A stretch of DNA of 64,000 bases, from assembly GCF_000814325.1 (NCBI RefSeq), contig NZ_JPHF01000001.1:711140-775139 (forward strand), written 5' to 3'. Under the pieces are notes generated by a model, which was not told where the DNA came from, ran no database searches, and saw only the letters and a program-made list of their open reading frames with translations. Below, piece by piece: positions 9,000 to 18,094 of the stretch. Every line of letters starts with the position of its first letter. Within the stretch, counting starts at the first letter, position 1. Origin of the DNA: Flavihumibacter sp. ZG627 (lineage in GTDB: Bacteria > Bacteroidota > Bacteroidia > Chitinophagales > Chitinophagaceae). A program made the translations under genes and the position numbers.

Positions 9000-9785
9000 T
9001 TAGTATTTCAGAATATCTCTTATAAAATTATGGTATTCCGGAAAGGAAGTGAGGTTATTGTGGCCACCCCCATGAATGCGAATCAGTGTGATCTTCGATG
9101 GATTGATACGCTGCAGCTTCTCACTGTGATATAAGGGGATGAGCCAGTCGCGCGTGCCATGTATTATATAAGTGTGACAGTTAACATGTCTTATCCATTT
9201 GTCGGTTCGAAGATGGTATCGTAAAACCAGGCTCACCGGAAGAATAGGCAGAAATCGTTCCACCACTTTTTTGAAACTATAATAAGGTGCATCCAGGATC
9301 AGGTAGCGGGGTTTATTATCTGATGCGATCTTGGCAGCAAAGCCACTGCCGATACTTCTTCCATACACGATTATATGATGTTCGGGATATTCAGCTGCCA
9401 GTGTATCATACACAAACTGGATATCCTGTAACATATCTTTCTCGCCACGTTTACCCGTGCTCTTACCAAAGCCCCTGTAATCAACCAAAACAACATCATA
9501 GTTATAGCGGTAAAAATCCTTTGCATATTTTGCCCATCCCTTTATACTTCTTGAATTGCCATGAAGGTATAATACAAGCCCAAGAGGCTTTTCACGCTGA
9601 AAGTGCAGACCGTTTATCCGTACACCCACGCCAATATCAAAATTCAATTCTTTAAACGGGATATCATACTCAAACTGAAAATCCTGCTTAAGTTTCTCCG
9701 GCTTGAAGATGAATCTTTCCTGCAGAAAATATCCAAGGATACTCAAAGCCGCAATGCCAATAATTATATAGAGATAAAGGGACAT
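9000..9785 (-). CDS. Membrane-anchored alpha/beta hydrolase (BEM46-like), sibling of 7038 gene
   Basis: 261 residues from ATG 9785 (a GTG at 9797 would add four). One N-terminal membrane helix (YLYIIIGIAALSILGYF) precedes the hydrolase fold: LYLHGNSRSIKGW, LVDYRGFGKSTGKRG, nucleophile elbow VYGRSIGSGFA, acid HGTRDWLIPL and His in HGGGHNNLTSFPEY. It matches the protein at 7038-7850 in layout and motifs, so the two look like an old duplication around the iron transporter gene. The substrate is unknown. It is probably the first gene of the run 9785-7038. Confidence 0.85.
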   Translation of the reverse strand: MSLYLYIIIGIAALSILGYFLQERFIFKPEKLKQDFQFEYDIPFKELNFDIGVGVRINGLHFQREKPLGLVLYLHGNSRSIKGWAKYAKDFYRYNYDVVLVDYRGFGKSTGKRGEKDMLQDIQFVYDTLAAEYPEHHIIVYGRSIGSGFAAKIASDNKPRYLILDAPYYSFKKVVERFLPILPVSLVLRYHLRTDKWIRHVNCHTYIIHGTRDWLIPLYHSEKLQRINPSKITLIRIHGGGHNNLTSFPEYHNFIRDILKY

Positions 9786-9878
9786 TATTTTTTCCACTCT
9801 TCGGGCCCGCCCCTGAGGTCATGATCTTTTCTCCCTTGCTAAGCAGGTCACTTAATTCACCCGGACTAAGCTGGGCTA

Positions 9879-11870
9879 TCAAAACTGGTGGTGTTCTTCA
9901 TGGAAGATCCTTTTCAGCCTGATTGAAGTAACAGGTGCTACTATCAGCGGGAATTTCTCCACTACAACATTCGAGGGATCCAGTCCAAAACCTCTTTCCT
10001 CTGAAAGGCTGATCTCTTTTAACCAGAAATAAAACTTCATGATGATCCGCTCAAAGAATGGAAGTTCATTATCCTGGCTCAGGTATTTTTCCATAACAAT
10101 AAACTGGAAATCGCCTACTACATTGTTTCGCTCCAGACTTTCATAACGGCTATAGATATTCACTTCTTTATTGGTCACCAGTTCTTCCACAACTTTCCTG
10201 AAAAGGAGATTGATCTTGGGCTCCATCCTGAAGCCCAGTCTGAACTCAACCCGTATGATATCATTTGGGATGATATGGTCAACCACATATTCACAGGTAT
10301 AGGGATCATCTAATGTGTCCACATGAATGAACCAATAGATATCTGCTCTTTTGGGTTTTTTATTCAATATTGAATAGATGATCTTATGCTCAATTTCCTT
10401 GGGGTTATTGGCACTGGTCATATACACCAGGTGAGTGGCATGTTTGGGAACTGTTTTGTCGTTGCTCAATTCCTGGATCATGGGAACATAATGTTCCATC
10501 CGTACAAATTCAACATAGCGGTTCTTGATCTTCCTGCTTCTGTAAGAAACATACATCACGATGAACATGGCTGCGCCGATGAGGAGCGTGATATAACCAC
10601 CGTGCGTGAATTTCTCGAGCAGGGCTATCAGGAATGTTATCTCGATCACAACATAGGCAACTATAAAAAGATATATAAGGGATGATGGAACTCTTTTGGC
10701 TACCATGTAATTGGCGAATAGCATAGTGGTGCTGATAAAGGTAACGATGATGGCCAGTCCGTAGGCTGCTTCCATCCGCGATGATTCTTTGAAATACAGC
10801 ACTATGCCCACACAGCCTATGAACATCATGGTATTGATACCCGGAATGAAGAGCTGTCCTTTTTCTTCGGAGGGATACCTGATCTTAAGTTTAGGCCAGA
10901 GGTTAAGGCGCATGGCCTCACTTATCAGGGTGTAGGCACCGGAGATCATTGCCTGGCTGGCGATGATGGCGGCCGTGGTAGCGATGATCACACCCGGAAT
11001 GATGAACCACTGTGGCATGAGGTCATAGAAGGCATTGATACCGAGGGTGGCTTTCATGTCGGGGGTAACGGTGATGCCTGTGCGGTTTGCCAGCAGGTAT
11101 GCGCCCTGTCCGAAATAGTTCAGCAGCAGGCAGATCTTTACATAGATCCAGGAGACCCTGATATTATCGCGGCCGCAGTGGCCAAGGTCACTATATAATG
11201 CTTCAGCCCCCGTAGTACAGAGGAAAACCGCGCCCAGCAGCCAGATGGCCTTGGGATAGGTTGCCAGAAACTCGATAGCATAGTAGGGATTAACCGCTTT
11301 AAGAATAGAAAAATCATCAGAGATATGCATCACCCCTAATATGCCGAGCATGGTAAACCATACCATCATGATGGGACCAAACATCTTTCCGATAGAGGCA
11401 GTACCAAACTGCTGCATAAAAAAGAAAGCAGAGATGATCCCCAAAACGATATAAACAATTGTGTTGGTCTGCAGGTGATGAAAGATGGGTAATTCTTTTA
11501 GTCCCTCAATGGATGAGGTGATGGTCATGGGAGGGGTAATGATACCATCCGCTAAAAGTGAGGCGCCACCTATCATAGCTGGTATAACGAGCCATTTCTT
11601 TTGTCGCCTTACCAGTGCATAGAGTGCAAAGGTTCCACCTTCACCCCGGTTGTCGGCCCTCAGTACGAGCCATACATATTTTACGGTAGTGATAAGTGTT
11701 AGCGTCCAGATGATACAGGATAATGATCCGATAATAAGATCATCAGTTACCTCTCTCCCGGAAATAATGGCGTTGTAAACGTAAAGGGGTGAAGTACCAA
11801 TATCACCATAAATGATCCCAAGCGCAATCAATAATCCCGCCGTTGAGACCTTATTAAGATTTTTTCCCAC
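9879..11870 (-). CDS. kup: Kup-type potassium uptake protein
   Basis: 663 residues, the usual length for Kup/HAK transporters, which import K+ with H+ at the inner membrane. The N-terminal signature LGIIYGDIGTSPLYVYNAI is diagnostic; about twelve hydrophobic helices follow up to residue 450. The C-terminal cytosolic domain contains ADIYWFIHVDTLDDPY and the family-typical RVEFRLGFRMEPKI. Its promoter (11945-11972) and a terminator-like leader hairpin (11914-11937) are described separately. It is divergent from the secreted protein at 12067. Confidence 0.95.
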   Translation of the reverse strand: MGKNLNKVSTAGLLIALGIIYGDIGTSPLYVYNAIISGREVTDDLIIGSLSCIIWTLTLITTVKYVWLVLRADNRGEGGTFALYALVRRQKKWLVIPAMIGGASLLADGIITPPMTITSSIEGLKELPIFHHLQTNTIVYIVLGIISAFFFMQQFGTASIGKMFGPIMMVWFTMLGILGVMHISDDFSILKAVNPYYAIEFLATYPKAIWLLGAVFLCTTGAEALYSDLGHCGRDNIRVSWIYVKICLLLNYFGQGAYLLANRTGITVTPDMKATLGINAFYDLMPQWFIIPGVIIATTAAIIASQAMISGAYTLISEAMRLNLWPKLKIRYPSEEKGQLFIPGINTMMFIGCVGIVLYFKESSRMEAAYGLAIIVTFISTTMLFANYMVAKRVPSSLIYLFIVAYVVIEITFLIALLEKFTHGGYITLLIGAAMFIVMYVSYRSRKIKNRYVEFVRMEHYVPMIQELSNDKTVPKHATHLVYMTSANNPKEIEHKIIYSILNKKPKRADIYWFIHVDTLDDPYTCEYVVDHIIPNDIIRVEFRLGFRMEPKINLLFRKVVEELVTNKEVNIYSRYESLERNNVVGDFQFIVMEKYLSQDNELPFFERIIMKFYFWLKEISLSEERGFGLDPSNVVVEKFPLIVAPVTSIRLKRIFHEEHHQF

Positions 11871-11913
11871 AGTTGATCAAATTTTGCCAGGCAGGCCCCG
11901 GCAGGTAAGAAAC

Positions 11914-11937
11914 AAAAAAAGCTCGGTTTCCCGTAGC
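11914..11937 (-). terminator. Terminator-like hairpin in the kup leader
   Basis: On the reverse strand GCT-a-CGG-GAAA-CCG-AGC forms a six-pair stem with one bulged A and a GAAA tetraloop, followed directly by seven Ts. It lies almost exactly where transcription from the proposed kup promoter would start, and 44 bases before the kup ATG. It could stop upstream antisense transcription or attenuate kup. Confidence 0.45.
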
Positions 11938-11944
11938 CGCATTG

Positions 11945-11972
11945 CAAAGGTATAGTTAAAAATATGATACAA
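11945..11972 (-). promoter_or_regulatory. Predicted Bacteroidota promoter of kup
   Basis: The reverse strand shows TACCTTTG, an exact TAnnTTTG -7 element (11952-11945), with a TTG 17 bases upstream (11972-11970) as a weak -33 element. Predicted start is near 11938. Confidence 0.5.
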
Positions 11973-12066
11973 TGAGTATATGTTATCCCCTTAACCAACC
12001 AGCATGTTCGTAAAATTGTCTCTGTAATGTATTTATAGGATATTAACTTTAATAAAAGCGTACGTC

Positions 12067-13605
12067 ATGAAAATCAGGCTTAGTGTTCTGGGCTTATTCC
12101 TGCTTGTTGGTTCCATCCTGCAGGCCCAGGCTCCCCGTGTAATATACTCTGAACCTGAAAAAGAGGATAGCCGCCGCACCAATTTTGAGATACTCGGAAA
12201 ACTGGGTAATAACTTTCTTATATATAAAAATAACCGGAATGAGCATGACATCAGTTTATATGATGCTGACATGAAGCTCACAGAAAGGGTTCCCCTTGAT
12301 TTTATGCCTGACAGGGTTATCAACCTCGACTTTATCAGTTTTGCCGACAAGATCTATCTGTTTTACCAGTACCAGAAAAAGCGGGTCATCTATTGTGATT
12401 ATGTGGCCATCAATGAAAAGGGAAGGCCCATGGCAAATCCGGTAACCCTGGATACTACTGAGGTCAATTACTCTTCCAATAACAAGATCTATTCGCTGAT
12501 CAATAGCGATGATAAGCAGCGTATCATGCTTTTTAAAGTGAACAGCAGTGATCCGAAGAAATTCTTCATCACCTCATTTCTCTATGATGACTCCATGAAC
12601 CTGCTCACAAGGAATTTCACCATGATGAACATGGAAGGCAAGAATGAGAATTTTGCCGATTTCCATCTCACCAATGCGGGTGAACTGGTAACAGCCAAAT
12701 ATACCCGTGCAGGCAACAACAGCGATTTTATCACGGGGGTGAATATGCTCGTTAAGCATCCTGATTCACTCGGATTCAGCATCCGTAATGTTGATATTGG
12801 TAAGCAGATCCTGGATGATATCATTCTGAAAGTTGATAATAATAACCACCGTATTCTTTTGGCCTCATTCTTCTCGCGTCAGAAAAGGGGGAATATGGAA
12901 GGACTTTATTTTGTGAACTGGGATACCCGCAGTAACCAGAAGATCAGTGATACGGCCATTGTATTCAATGATGAGTTAAGGGTATTGGCAAAGGGCAGTG
13001 AAACCAACAAGAAAACGGCTTTCAATGATTTCTTCATCAAGAATATTTATACCCGCAAGGATGGCGGTTTTGCCATTGTAAGTGAGGTTCTGTATACAAC
13101 ATCTCGCTATAATAATTTCAACCGGTGGGATTATATGGGATGGGGTAATCCATGGATGGGCCCCATGAATTACAATTACTGGAGTCCTCTTTATAGTCCC
13201 TGGCGGATGCCATGGGGAAGATATGGATGGAACAATTCCACCGCCCAACGCTACTTTGCAGAGAATGTAATGTTGTTGTCTTTTGATCGTGATGGCAAGT
13301 TGGAATGGAGTAACATGATTGCAAAGAACCAGTTTGATGATGAATCGGATAACCTTATTTCTTACGGAAATATGAATACAGGTGGTGAAGTACACTTTCT
13401 TTTTAATACTTTCGAAAGGCGGACTTTCGTGCTGACCGATCAAAGTGTTGATGCAACAGGTAAGATCACACGATATCCGACGTTGAAAAACCTTGACAAG
13501 GGGTACGATTTCATGCCACGATTCGCCAAACAGGTTAGTGCCAGGCAGATGATCATACCTTGTTTATACAGGAATTACCTGTGTTTTGCCAGGGTTGACT
13601 ATTAA
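12067..13605 (+). CDS. Secreted protein of unknown function with Trp-rich loop
   Basis: 512 residues with a clear signal peptide (MKIRLSVLGLFLLVGSILQAQA). The mature protein reads as repeated beta strands of the type KIYLFYQYQKKRVIYCDY and LTNAGELVTAKYTR, which suggests a beta-propeller, but I do not recognise a family. Residues about 349-391 form an extreme aromatic loop (motifs RWDYMGWGNPWMGPMNYNYW and WRMPWGRYGW) inside otherwise ordinary sequence. It is followed 14 bases later by the DUF6427-type membrane protein, and the two may be co-transcribed. It is probably envelope-located; no enzyme motif is visible. Confidence 0.8.
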   Translation: MKIRLSVLGLFLLVGSILQAQAPRVIYSEPEKEDSRRTNFEILGKLGNNFLIYKNNRNEHDISLYDADMKLTERVPLDFMPDRVINLDFISFADKIYLFYQYQKKRVIYCDYVAINEKGRPMANPVTLDTTEVNYSSNNKIYSLINSDDKQRIMLFKVNSSDPKKFFITSFLYDDSMNLLTRNFTMMNMEGKNENFADFHLTNAGELVTAKYTRAGNNSDFITGVNMLVKHPDSLGFSIRNVDIGKQILDDIILKVDNNNHRILLASFFSRQKRGNMEGLYFVNWDTRSNQKISDTAIVFNDELRVLAKGSETNKKTAFNDFFIKNIYTRKDGGFAIVSEVLYTTSRYNNFNRWDYMGWGNPWMGPMNYNYWSPLYSPWRMPWGRYGWNNSTAQRYFAENVMLLSFDRDGKLEWSNMIAKNQFDDESDNLISYGNMNTGGEVHFLFNTFERRTFVLTDQSVDATGKITRYPTLKNLDKGYDFMPRFAKQVSARQMIIPCLYRNYLCFARVDY

Positions 13606-13619
13606 AAAACTAACCCATT

Positions 13620-14609
13620 GTGATAGGAGTCTTTAAGCAAAAGAACCCGGCCAACGCGTTCGTATTGCTGATCTATGCATTGATCCTGAAATTCCCGGTT
13701 TTCCTGAATTACCCTGCTCCTTTACGGCAGGAGGAAGATAACTATCTCTATAAGCTTTTACTCAATATCCTGGCACCTGTAGGGGGGAAGGAAGGTATTC
13801 TCTATGGGATGCTGGCATTTATTTTTCTTTTCCTGCAGGCCAGTCTGCTGAATCGCATTGCCAATACCATCAGGCTGTTGCCCCGGCATAATTACCTGGT
13901 GGGGATGGCCTTCCTCCTGGTAAGTTCTCTTTTACCCGAATGGAACCAGTTCTCCAGCACCATGATCGTCAATTTTCTGCTGACCTGGATCTTTTACGGA
14001 ATGTCGGGATGGTATAATAATAACAGGCCCCTTTCCGCCATTTTCAATATCAGTTTGCTGGTGGGCATATTGCCATTGATCTATAAACCGTCGGTTGCCT
14101 ATATTGTCCTGATCTTACTGGCCATCATCATCACCCGGCCCATGCGCATCGGAGAGTGGGTGGTAGCCATCATCGGGTTCCTGTCCCCCTATTATTTCCT
14201 GCTTATCATCCTGTTCCTCACCGACCAATGGGAGCCGGGGGCCCTGGCGCCCATGGTGAATTTTCACCTGCCAAGGATACCATCATCACTCTGGGTCACC
14301 GGTGGTATATTGTTTATGGTGGCCCCTTTCCTCACCGGCGCATGGTTTGTTCAGGATAATCTTACCAAGATGCTAATCCAGGTCAGAAAATGCTGGAGTC
14401 TGCTGCTTTCCATGCTGCTGGTAGGGCTACTCATCATTCTTGTAAACCCCGGGAATAATTACCAGCATTGGCTTTTATGCATAACGCCCATCGCCTGTTT
14501 TCATGCCGCCACCTATTATTATCCCGGCAACAAGTGGTTTCCGCTGGTGGTTCACTGGGTGATTTTTGCCTTTGCCATCATCGTCAATTATTTCCCCCAC
14601 CTCACCTAG
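13620..14609 (+). CDS. DUF6427-like integral membrane protein
   Basis: 329 residues, with about nine hydrophobic helices and few charged residues. Its start MIGVFKQKNPANAFVLLIYALILKFP is typical of the DUF6427 family, whose N-terminus has the form GlFk.k.p.n.f.L..ya...k.P. The start is GTG at 13620, because no in-frame ATG precedes the conserved beginning. The family is Bacteroidota-specific and its function is unknown. It lies just after the secreted protein gene and shortly before purQ, which has its own promoter-like element. Confidence 0.8.
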   Translation: MIGVFKQKNPANAFVLLIYALILKFPVFLNYPAPLRQEEDNYLYKLLLNILAPVGGKEGILYGMLAFIFLFLQASLLNRIANTIRLLPRHNYLVGMAFLLVSSLLPEWNQFSSTMIVNFLLTWIFYGMSGWYNNNRPLSAIFNISLLVGILPLIYKPSVAYIVLILLAIIITRPMRIGEWVVAIIGFLSPYYFLLIILFLTDQWEPGALAPMVNFHLPRIPSSLWVTGGILFMVAPFLTGAWFVQDNLTKMLIQVRKCWSLLLSMLLVGLLIILVNPGNNYQHWLLCITPIACFHAATYYYPGNKWFPLVVHWVIFAFAIIVNYFPHLT

Positions 14610-14630
14610 GGGCATTTGCGGTCAATGGAC

Positions 14631-14638
14631 TAACTTTG
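14631..14638 (+). promoter_or_regulatory. Predicted -7 promoter element of purQ
   Basis: TAACTTTG matches TAnnTTTG exactly, 43 bases before the purQ ATG. No good -33 TTTG lies at the expected distance (one occurs only 12 bases upstream). Confidence 0.4.
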
Positions 14639-14681
14639 CGGGCCTGACAGATCCATATTTTCACCTTTTGATCTATTATAT

Positions 14682-15356
14682 ATGAAATTCGGTGTAGTAG
14701 TTTTTCCTGGTTCCAACTGTGACCGCGATATGCAGGATGCGCTTCAGAACGACCTCGGTCAGGAAGTGATCATGCTCTGGCATAAGGATAAGGACCTCAG
14801 CATGTTTACAACAGACGATTGTATCGTTCTGCCGGGAGGCTTCTCCTATGGCGATTATCTTCGCTGTGGCGCTGTTGCCAGGTTCAGTCCTATGATGGAA
14901 TCAGTGATCGAATTCGCCAACCGCGGCGGTAAGGTACTGGGCGTATGCAATGGATTCCAGGTTCTCTGCGAAGCACACCTGCTGCCAGGGGCGCTATTGA
15001 GGAATGCCAACCAGCAATTCATTTGCAGGAATGTTTACCTCAAAGGCCTGGATACTGATAAGCCCCTGATGATCCCCATTGCCCATGGCGAAGGAAGATA
15101 TTATGCTGATGAAACTACGCTCGATAAGCTTGAGGCAAACGACCAGGTTATCTTCCGCTATTGTGACGAAAACGGTGAGATAACTGACGACGCCAATCCA
15201 AATGGTGCGAGCCGGAATATAGCAGGTATCAGGAATGAAGCCGGTAATGTATTCGGGATGATGCCTCACCCCGAAAGAGCCTGCTCTGCTGAACTCGGAA
15301 ATATTGACGGAAGGCTGATACTGGAGGCGCTCCTGATGGTCAAACAACCTGCCTGA
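14682..15356 (+). CDS. purQ: Phosphoribosylformylglycinamidine synthase, glutaminase subunit
   Basis: 224 residues, the standard small-subunit length. PurQ releases ammonia from glutamine for the conversion of FGAR to FGAM in purine synthesis, together with PurL and PurS. Class I amidotransferase motifs are complete: [12 protein letters not shown] at the start, [15 protein letters not shown], the nucleophile Cys in [11 protein letters not shown], and His/Glu in MMPHPERAC. No purL or purS is adjacent, which is common in Bacteroidota. It has a separate -7 element at 14631. Confidence 0.96.
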   Translation: MKFGVVVFPGSNCDRDMQDALQNDLGQEVIMLWHKDKDLSMFTTDDCIVLPGGFSYGDYLRCGAVARFSPMMESVIEFANRGGKVLGVCNGFQVLCEAHLLPGALLRNANQQFICRNVYLKGLDTDKPLMIPIAHGEGRYYADETTLDKLEANDQVIFRYCDENGEITDDANPNGASRNIAGIRNEAGNVFGMMPHPERACSAELGNIDGRLILEALLMVKQPA

Positions 15357-15433
15357 TCATTCTTAACAAAAGCTGTAAGGCAAACTGGATAATTTTAGAT
15401 TTTCATTAGAACTAATTGATGGATTTTTGCTTC

Positions 15434-15886
15434 ATGAAAAAAATCTTCGTTACAGTCCTTGCCCTGGTAGTAACCGTAGCCCTTTTCGCCCAGAGCGATA
15501 AGCAGGTAAAATGGTCTTTCCAAACGAAAAAGATCGCTGAAAACACCTATGAAGTGCGTATGACCGCTGATATCGGTGGTAATTATCATATCTATGCGCA
15601 GGACGGTGGAGATGGGCCCGTGTCAACTTCTTTTAATTTCACCAAGAATCCACTGCTTTCTCTTAACGGTAAAATTGCTGAGCAGGGTAAAGTGAAGAAA
15701 GTGTTTGAAGAAGCCTTTGATTCTGATGTTCGTTATTATGAGAAGAAGGTTGAGTTCATACAGGTGGTGAAAGTGAAGGGAAAGGCCAAGACCAACCTTG
15801 CCGGTAAGGTGGAGTTCATGGTTTGTAATGAAAAAGAATGTCTTCCTCCTGCCGTTGTGAATTTTAAAGTTCCCTTAGGAGGATGA
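15434..15886 (+). CDS. Secreted DsbD N-terminal-domain-like protein
   Basis: 150 residues from MKKIFVTVLALVVTVALFAQ, which is a signal peptide. An in-frame ATG at 15416 would put six non-signal residues in front, so I use 15434. The mature domain (VKWSFQTKKIAENTYEVRMTADI, YHIYAQDGGDGPVSTSF, MVCNEKECLPP) resembles the N-terminal immunoglobulin-like domain of DsbD. The pair of Cys in CNEKEC is where DsbD-alpha has its redox pair. It is followed by a terminator and then by full-length dsbD. I infer a periplasmic redox partner or electron acceptor for DsbD. Confidence 0.8.
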   Translation: MKKIFVTVLALVVTVALFAQSDKQVKWSFQTKKIAENTYEVRMTADIGGNYHIYAQDGGDGPVSTSFNFTKNPLLSLNGKIAEQGKVKKVFEEAFDSDVRYYEKKVEFIQVVKVKGKAKTNLAGKVEFMVCNEKECLPPAVVNFKVPLGG

Positions 15887-15907
15887 ACCTCATAGTATAA
15901 ATAATGG

Positions 15908-15943
15908 AAACGAGTTCTGACCAGGACTCGTTTGTTTTTTTTT
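15908..15943 (+). terminator. Rho-independent terminator
   Basis: AAACGAGTTC / GGACTCGTTT forms a ten-pair stem (one G-T pair) with a six-base loop, followed by G and ten Ts. It separates the DsbD-alpha-like gene from dsbD. Confidence 0.85.
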
Positions 15944-15962
15944 AATTGCTAACCCTACTCTG

Positions 15963-17963
15963 ATGTATAGCCGAATTCTACTCGCCCTTTTTTCTCTTTT
16001 CGCATTTCTGTCTTCAGGAGCCCAGGAAGTTGCCACCGGAACATCATCCGTGGTGAACTGGACCTATGACGCCACTGCCGGATCGGCTCAGGGCGAATAC
16101 ACCCTTCGTTTTCGGGCGGCAATACAACCAGGATGGAAACTGTTTTCCACCACTATGACCGATGATGAACCTAATACCAGGATCATTCCCGATTCAGCAT
16201 TCAGCGGCAAAGCCAGTGCGGTAAAAGAGAGCGGAAAATTGGTGGAGAAAGCCGAGCCCCTATTTGACAATATGCAGATCCGCTATTTTGAAGGAGAAGC
16301 AATATTTGAGATGACCGTTTCGGGTGTAGAGCCGGGCAGGGATATCAAAGGCAGCATCCTCTATATGGCTTTAAAGGGAGAAGAAGTTGCCGGTCCGGAA
16401 GAAACGCCATTCCGTTTCACTGTTTCTGAAAGCGGGGCAATAAGCAGCAAGGCGGCGGGGCCGCAGGAATCTTCAGAAGCCAGTAACCAGATCAGGCGAA
16501 CTGCCATTGACCTGGAGAACCCGGTTGCTGATTGTGGTGGAACAGGATTGGAAGAGAGCGGTGATAAGGGACTGCTGAATATTTTTGTACTCGGTTTTCT
16601 GGGTGGACTCATTGCCCTATTCACCCCCTGTGTATTCCCCATGATCCCACTCACCGTTTCATTTTTTACCAAGAAATCTCAGGACCGTAAAAAAGGAATT
16701 GCCAATGCATTACTCTATGGCTTCTTTATCTTCCTGATCTATATTTTACTGAGTGGACCCTTTCATTTTCTCGACAGCCTTAACCCCGAGATCCTGAATA
16801 ATATCTCCACCAATGTTTGGCTCAATCTCCTGTTCTTTGTGATCTTCGTTGTATTTGCCCTCTCTTTCTTCGGGCTTTTTGAGATCACGCTGCCCAGCAG
16901 CTTCTCCAATTCGGTTGATCATAAAGCAGGGATCGGCGGTACATTAGGCATTTTCTTTATGGCGCTAACCCTGGCACTGGTCTCCTTCAGTTGTACAGGT
17001 CCCATTTTGGGATCGCTGCTGGCAGGATCACTTTCTACCGATGGTGGCGCCATGCAGCTTACCGTGGGGATGGGTGGATTCGGACTGGCGCTTGCACTAC
17101 CTTTCGCCCTCTTTGCCCTCTTCCCGAACTGGTTGAATGCGATACCTAAATCAGGGGGATGGCTTACCACGGTTAAAGTGGTGCTGGGTTTCCTCGAACT
17201 TGCCCTCGCTATTAAGTTCCTCTCCAATGCCGACCTGGTAAAACATTGGGGACTCTTAAAAAGAGAAACATTCTTCGCGATATGGATATTGATAGGCGTT
17301 GCGCTTAGTCTATACCTGTTTGGACTGATACGCTTCAAGCATGAGGGACCAGTTAAGAAACCTGGCAAACTGCGGATTGCTACTGCCATATTCTTTACAT
17401 TGTTCACCCTTTACCTGGTACCCGGACTCACTAATACAAAATATGCAAACAGGGCCCTGATAAGCGGCTTCCCTCCACCATTGAATTATAGTTTATATGC
17501 TCATGAAGAAGGGGAAGGAAAAGGTGTAGAGGCCAATGTGGTGAATGATTATGAGAAAGCATTAAAAATGGCAAAGGAGCAGAACAAGCCACTGCTGATC
17601 GATTTCACGGGATGGGCATGCGTTAACTGCCGGAAGATGGAAGAGAATGTGTGGACAAAGCCGGAAGTGAAAGAGATGATCGAAAAAGAATTTATCCTTG
17701 TTTCGCTGTATGTGGATGACCGTCAGAAACTTCCGGACGACGAACAATTCATTTATACCAATGAGAAAGGGGAAAAGAAAAATATCATAACTATCGGCGA
17801 TAAGTTTGCCACCATGGAAACGGAGAATTTCCGCAATGCCTCCCAGCCGTTATACGTGATCTTGAATGGTGATGAAAAGCTGCTCAATAAGCCGGTGGGA
17901 TATATGCCGGATGAGGTGGAGTATCTGGAATGGCTGAAGTGTGGATTGGGAGCGGAGAGATAG
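15963..17963 (+). CDS. dsbD: Thiol:disulfide interchange protein DsbD
   Basis: 666 residues. Order: signal peptide (1-20), DsbD-alpha-like beta domain (about 30-160), membrane domain with eight or so helices (about 200-490) containing LFTPCVFPMIPLTVSF and SFSCTGPILGSLL with the conserved Cys of the electron channel, and a C-terminal thioredoxin domain with WACVNC (Cys 553 and 556). It moves reducing equivalents from cytosolic thioredoxin to periplasmic proteins. The alpha domain lacks an obvious Cys pair. The separate upstream protein at 15434 has one, so the two may complement each other. Confidence 0.93.
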   Translation: MYSRILLALFSLFAFLSSGAQEVATGTSSVVNWTYDATAGSAQGEYTLRFRAAIQPGWKLFSTTMTDDEPNTRIIPDSAFSGKASAVKESGKLVEKAEPLFDNMQIRYFEGEAIFEMTVSGVEPGRDIKGSILYMALKGEEVAGPEETPFRFTVSESGAISSKAAGPQESSEASNQIRRTAIDLENPVADCGGTGLEESGDKGLLNIFVLGFLGGLIALFTPCVFPMIPLTVSFFTKKSQDRKKGIANALLYGFFIFLIYILLSGPFHFLDSLNPEILNNISTNVWLNLLFFVIFVVFALSFFGLFEITLPSSFSNSVDHKAGIGGTLGIFFMALTLALVSFSCTGPILGSLLAGSLSTDGGAMQLTVGMGGFGLALALPFALFALFPNWLNAIPKSGGWLTTVKVVLGFLELALAIKFLSNADLVKHWGLLKRETFFAIWILIGVALSLYLFGLIRFKHEGPVKKPGKLRIATAIFFTLFTLYLVPGLTNTKYANRALISGFPPPLNYSLYAHEEGEGKGVEANVVNDYEKALKMAKEQNKPLLIDFTGWACVNCRKMEENVWTKPEVKEMIEKEFILVSLYVDDRQKLPDDEQFIYTNEKGEKKNIITIGDKFATMETENFRNASQPLYVILNGDEKLLNKPVGYMPDEVEYLEWLKCGLGAER

Positions 17964-17980
17964 AGGGATGGAGAGATGGA
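17964..17980. repeat. 17-base purine repeat shared with 28658-28674
   Basis: AGGGATGGAGAGATGGA directly follows the dsbD stop codon. The identical 17-mer occurs on the reverse strand at 28674-28658, directly after the ABC permease gene. Confidence 0.75.
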
Positions 17981-17984
17981 ATAA

Positions 17985-18015
17985 AAAAAGCCCGCTCGGT
18001 GAGAGCGGGCTTTTT
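17985..18015. terminator. Bidirectional rho-independent terminator
   Basis: AAAAAGCCCGCTC / GAGCGGGCTTTTT is a perfect 13-pair stem with loop GGTGA. It serves dsbD on the forward strand and the ECF sigma gene (18095) on the reverse strand. Confidence 0.93.
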
Positions 18016-18094
18016 AATTAGGCGTCATTCTGCAACAACCTTCTAACGGGCAAGCGAATCGATTTGTTAGAGGGAGCCACAGAATGACAATATT

